Assembly (NCBI GenBank): GCA_038881635.1
Contig: JAVZPJ010000006.1
Span: 1 to 64,000, forward strand
From: Sulfolobales archaeon
GTDB lineage: Archaea > Thermoproteota > Thermoprotei_A > Sulfolobales > AG1
Reading direction: 5' to 3'
Length of the DNA: 64,000 nt
In this document: positions 61,953 to 64,000 of the stretch, one piece after another
How positions within the stretch are numbered: position 1 is the first letter of the stretch
Layout of the letters: every line of letters starts with the position of its first letter
Notes under the pieces: generated by a model
What the model was told of the DNA's origin: nothing
Seen by the model: the letters and a program-made list of their open reading frames with translations, nothing else
Database searches by the model: none
Translations under genes and position numbers: made by a program

Positions 61953-63310
61953 GAGACGTCACAGGCTCTCTGGGAGATGATATCATCTTAGCCGATATTG
62001 ATAGGTACTCGAGAGACTGGTGGCCTCTAGCCATGCTCCTAGATAAGCTTAAAGCTTGGAGTGCTAGACCACTAGCAGTCTTAGCTCCGAGGAGTGTTTA
62101 TGAGGTCTCGTATATTGTTAAGAAGGCTGGAGAACATGGTATATGTATCATACCACATGGTGGTGGTTCCAGTGTTACTGGAGCCTCAGCTCCTAGAAGT
62201 GAATGTATCATCCTAACCTTATCTAGGATGAGTAGGATTCTAGAATTTAACATAGATGATTCAACTGTAACTGTAGAGGCCGGTATCACTCTATCAGAGC
62301 TCGAGAACTGGCTGAACTCTAGAGGTTATACTATTAGACATGTGCCGCAATCATTTCACCTAGCCACTGTTGGAGGCTGCATAGCTACTCTATGCTCTGG
62401 CCAGTACAGCACAGGCTATGGAAGTATAGAGGATATTACCGTGAACCTAGAAGTTGTACTCCCATCAGGTGATATTATATGGACTAGAAGTATTACAACT
62501 CCTAGATCATCTATGGGTCCTGACTTAAAACACCTATTCATAGGCTCTGAGGGAGCCTATGGTATAGTGACTAAGGCTGTACTCAGAGTCCTTCCAATAC
62601 CTAGACACAGGGTTGAGGCATCATTTGAGATCTCAAGCTTTGAGAAGGGGCTTAGCATTGTTAGAGAGTTGATTATTAGAGGTTTAACACCCGCACTAGC
62701 AAGATTATCAGATGATGTTGAGTCTACCATTAGGTTTGGGAGAGGGAAGCCTGTGCTACTGATAGTATACGAGTCTAGCTATGAAGATATACTAGACGTG
62801 CTATGGGGTAGAGCTAGAGAGATTATAGAATCTACTGGTGGAGAATACGTCGGAGACGAGCCCTATAAGAAGTGGCTCTCCTCAAGGTTCAACTACGAGG
62901 ATGATATAAAGCTAATAGATTCTATGGGACTATGGTTTGAGACTCTAGACATTGCAGCCACATGGTCTAAACTTCCACAGGTATATAGGAATATCAAGAA
63001 AACCCTAGAAAAAGTTAGTGAGGGTCTTATAGTGATGACTCACGCATCACATTTCTACACTACTGGAGCAGCACTGTACTATACAATACTTTACAAGAGA
63101 GATCCAGATCTCTACTGGAGCATAGTAGAAGCATTTATGAAAGCTACACTAGAATCTGGAGCAACACTAAGCCATCACCATGGGGTTGGGTTGCTTAAGA
63201 GAAGATGGCTAAAAGTAGATCCCGGTCAATCAATGGTGATACTAAGCAGCATAAAGAAAGCCTTAGATCCTAAGAATATATTAAACTCTAACATAACGGC
63301 AGTACAATAG
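61931..63310 (+). CDS. Alkyl-DHAP synthase (AGPS)-like FAD-linked enzyme
   Basis: This 459-residue protein belongs to the vanillyl-alcohol-oxidase FAD superfamily: IPHGGGSSVTGASAP and GSEGAYGIVTKAVLRV bind FAD. Later blocks resemble AGPS: LDIAATWSKLPQVYRNIKK, THASHFYTTGAALYYTI and LSHHHGVGLLKRRWL, with the histidine triplet near 414-416. AGPS makes ether bonds from acyl-DHAP and alcohol; D-lactate-type oxidases are a looser relative. TTG 61931 is chosen, with GGAGG about seven bases upstream; GTG 61913 is an alternative. It is last in the glycerol operon. Confidence 0.82.
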   Translation: MGFEDFLRDVTGSLGDDIILADIDRYSRDWWPLAMLLDKLKAWSARPLAVLAPRSVYEVSYIVKKAGEHGICIIPHGGGSSVTGASAPRSECIILTLSRMSRILEFNIDDSTVTVEAGITLSELENWLNSRGYTIRHVPQSFHLATVGGCIATLCSGQYSTGYGSIEDITVNLEVVLPSGDIIWTRSITTPRSSMGPDLKHLFIGSEGAYGIVTKAVLRVLPIPRHRVEASFEISSFEKGLSIVRELIIRGLTPALARLSDDVESTIRFGRGKPVLLIVYESSYEDILDVLWGRAREIIESTGGEYVGDEPYKKWLSSRFNYEDDIKLIDSMGLWFETLDIAATWSKLPQVYRNIKKTLEKVSEGLIVMTHASHFYTTGAALYYTILYKRDPDLYWSIVEAFMKATLESGATLSHHHGVGLLKRRWLKVDPGQSMVILSSIKKALDPKNILNSNITAVQ

Positions 63311-63700
63311 CCTAGTAGAGAGAAGCCTCACACTACCCCAGATACATACACATCCCATCTCACAGGGTTCAACCTTTATATGGTTTAACACATATCACCT
63401 TCTCCGGATCCTAGATGCCATCTATAGAAGATAGATGGGAGATCTAATGATAATACTGTTTGAGTAAATGTGTGTTAGAGTTGAACCTCTTCACAAGAGT
63501 AGTGAGGATAGAAGATTTGGCGAATACCTCTTCTAATCTTAGCGTGAGGATATATGTGTAGATAATAGATTCTATAAGCATGTGGGAAGAGATCGAGTTC
63601 TTTTTTCAACAGATCTTTAAACTGTTGCTACCAAGGTTACGTAACCCACTCTTTATTATCTTATAGCTGCTATAGTATCCTGGTGATATACCTGATAAGA
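63311..63700. other. Gap with one hairpin before the SBP gene
   Basis: No gene is seen. CCATCTAT (63418-63425) and ATAGATGG (63431-63438) form a perfect eight-base stem with a five-base loop, resembling the R1 arms. A TATA-like CCTTTATATGG is at 63373 and CTTTATTATCTTATAG at about 63650, probably promoting the next gene. Confidence 0.4.
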
Positions 63701-64000
63701 GTGTCTACCAGTCAAATTAAGATTCTCCCTATATTAATTTTAACGCTATTAATAGTTGCAATACCAAGTGCTATGATAAATGCGAAGGCTGAGGATAAAA
63801 CCTATGTGTGGGGCTTTCCAGGTACTGCGAGAGGGAATCTCAATCCTTTCACCGCAGCTGGCATTGATGCCACTATAACAGGTCTTCTATTTTCAACAAT
63901 GCTTTTCTTCCTAGCTCCCAACGGATCTCTAATACCATGGGCTGCAAGTTCATGGGAGTTTAAATCTTCTGGAAATTATACTGAAGTGTACTTCCGTATA
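63701..64000 (+). CDS. ABC transporter substrate-binding protein, family 5 (partial)
   Basis: The 5' part of a gene runs off the window. After a signal peptide (ILPILILTLLIVAIPSAMINAKA), the mature start KTYVWGFPGTARGNLNPFT and IPWAASSWEFKSSGNYTEVYFRI match oligopeptide/dipeptide-type (family 5) solute-binding proteins. GTG 63701 is used; GTG 63683 is also in frame. It probably heads a peptide or sugar ABC importer beyond this window. Confidence 0.75.
   Translation, partial: MSTSQIKILPILILTLLIVAIPSAMINAKAEDKTYVWGFPGTARGNLNPFTAAGIDATITGLLFSTMLFFLAPNGSLIPWAASSWEFKSSGNYTEVYFRI

Noticed and set aside
1-64000. CRISPR array, cas genes or prophage
   Set aside because: No regularly spaced direct repeats and no cas, integrase or virion genes were seen.
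1-64000. Excess of AGATCT as a functional signal
   Set aside because: It is explained by the preference for AGA (Arg), TCT (Ser), GAT (Asp) and CTT codons running together.

Overview
The window looks like the chromosome of a hyperthermophilic crenarchaeote (Thermoprotei-like; genus not determinable by eye). Evidence: an archaeal-type glutamyl-tRNA synthetase, a DUF2153 protein, archaeal GINS-like, Trm112, Sfm1-like and NreA-like proteins, an A1:U72 initiator tRNA, GGTG-type ribosome sites, frequent GTG/TTG starts, short gaps, and strong AGA/TCT codon preference in an AT-rich background. A heme O synthase suggests a heme-copper oxidase, hence an aerobic lifestyle.

Layout. 0-9 kb: glmS, a DtxR/MntR-type regulator, a QueT-type ECF transporter, a saccharopine-dehydrogenase-like enzyme, endonuclease III, a DUF2153 protein, Trm112 and glmM (UDP-GlcNAc supply). 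9-19 kb: heme O synthase, a MurG/Alg13-14-like glycosyltransferase, an ECF-type YkoE/double-ATPase/EcfT transporter, an ornithine-cyclodeaminase homologue, an HD hydrolase and a Trm5-like methyltransferase. 19-28 kb: pyruvate phosphate dikinase, then a glycogen set (NDP-sugar pyrophosphorylase, GH57, GT5 synthase) and a stalked surface protein. 28-42 kb: conserved small genes, a JAMM protease, a HAD phosphatase, NreA/SPL repair genes, initiator tRNA-Met, a TauE/DUF1634 pair, a DHDPS-family aldolase, a QueD-like protein, a GINS-like protein, MoeA, a GGPP synthase/DUF2118/GluRS operon, CorA and an Sfm1-like SPOUT protein. 42-48 kb: a collapsed tnpB, ThiI, an MFS protein and two MscS-type genes.

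48-56.5 kb is an unusual patch. Two glycosyltransferase genes with foreign codon use lie next to transposon debris and a GC-rich nested hairpin. Two repeat families (R1 about 130 bp, R2 about 180 to 230 bp) each occur twice, in inverted orientation. Inside R1 a 35-bp loop bounded by 12-bp inverted arms is flipped between the two copies. The R2 copies are identical over about 178 bp. Housekeeping genes between the repeats include an APC permease with a TrkA-like partner, tRNA-Pro, Ham1, a PLD-like nuclease, a CPBP protease and tRNA-Ser.

56.5-63.3 kb is a compact, overlapping five-gene operon: a membrane phosphodiesterase, a GlpA-like glycerol-3-phosphate dehydrogenase with a BFD [2Fe-2S] tail, a GlpB-like flavoprotein, a glycerol-kinase-like FGGY kinase and a homologue of alkyl-dihydroxyacetone-phosphate synthase (AGPS). 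It suggests use of glycerol or glycerophospho/ether-lipid head groups. The window ends inside a family-5 ABC substrate-binding protein gene.
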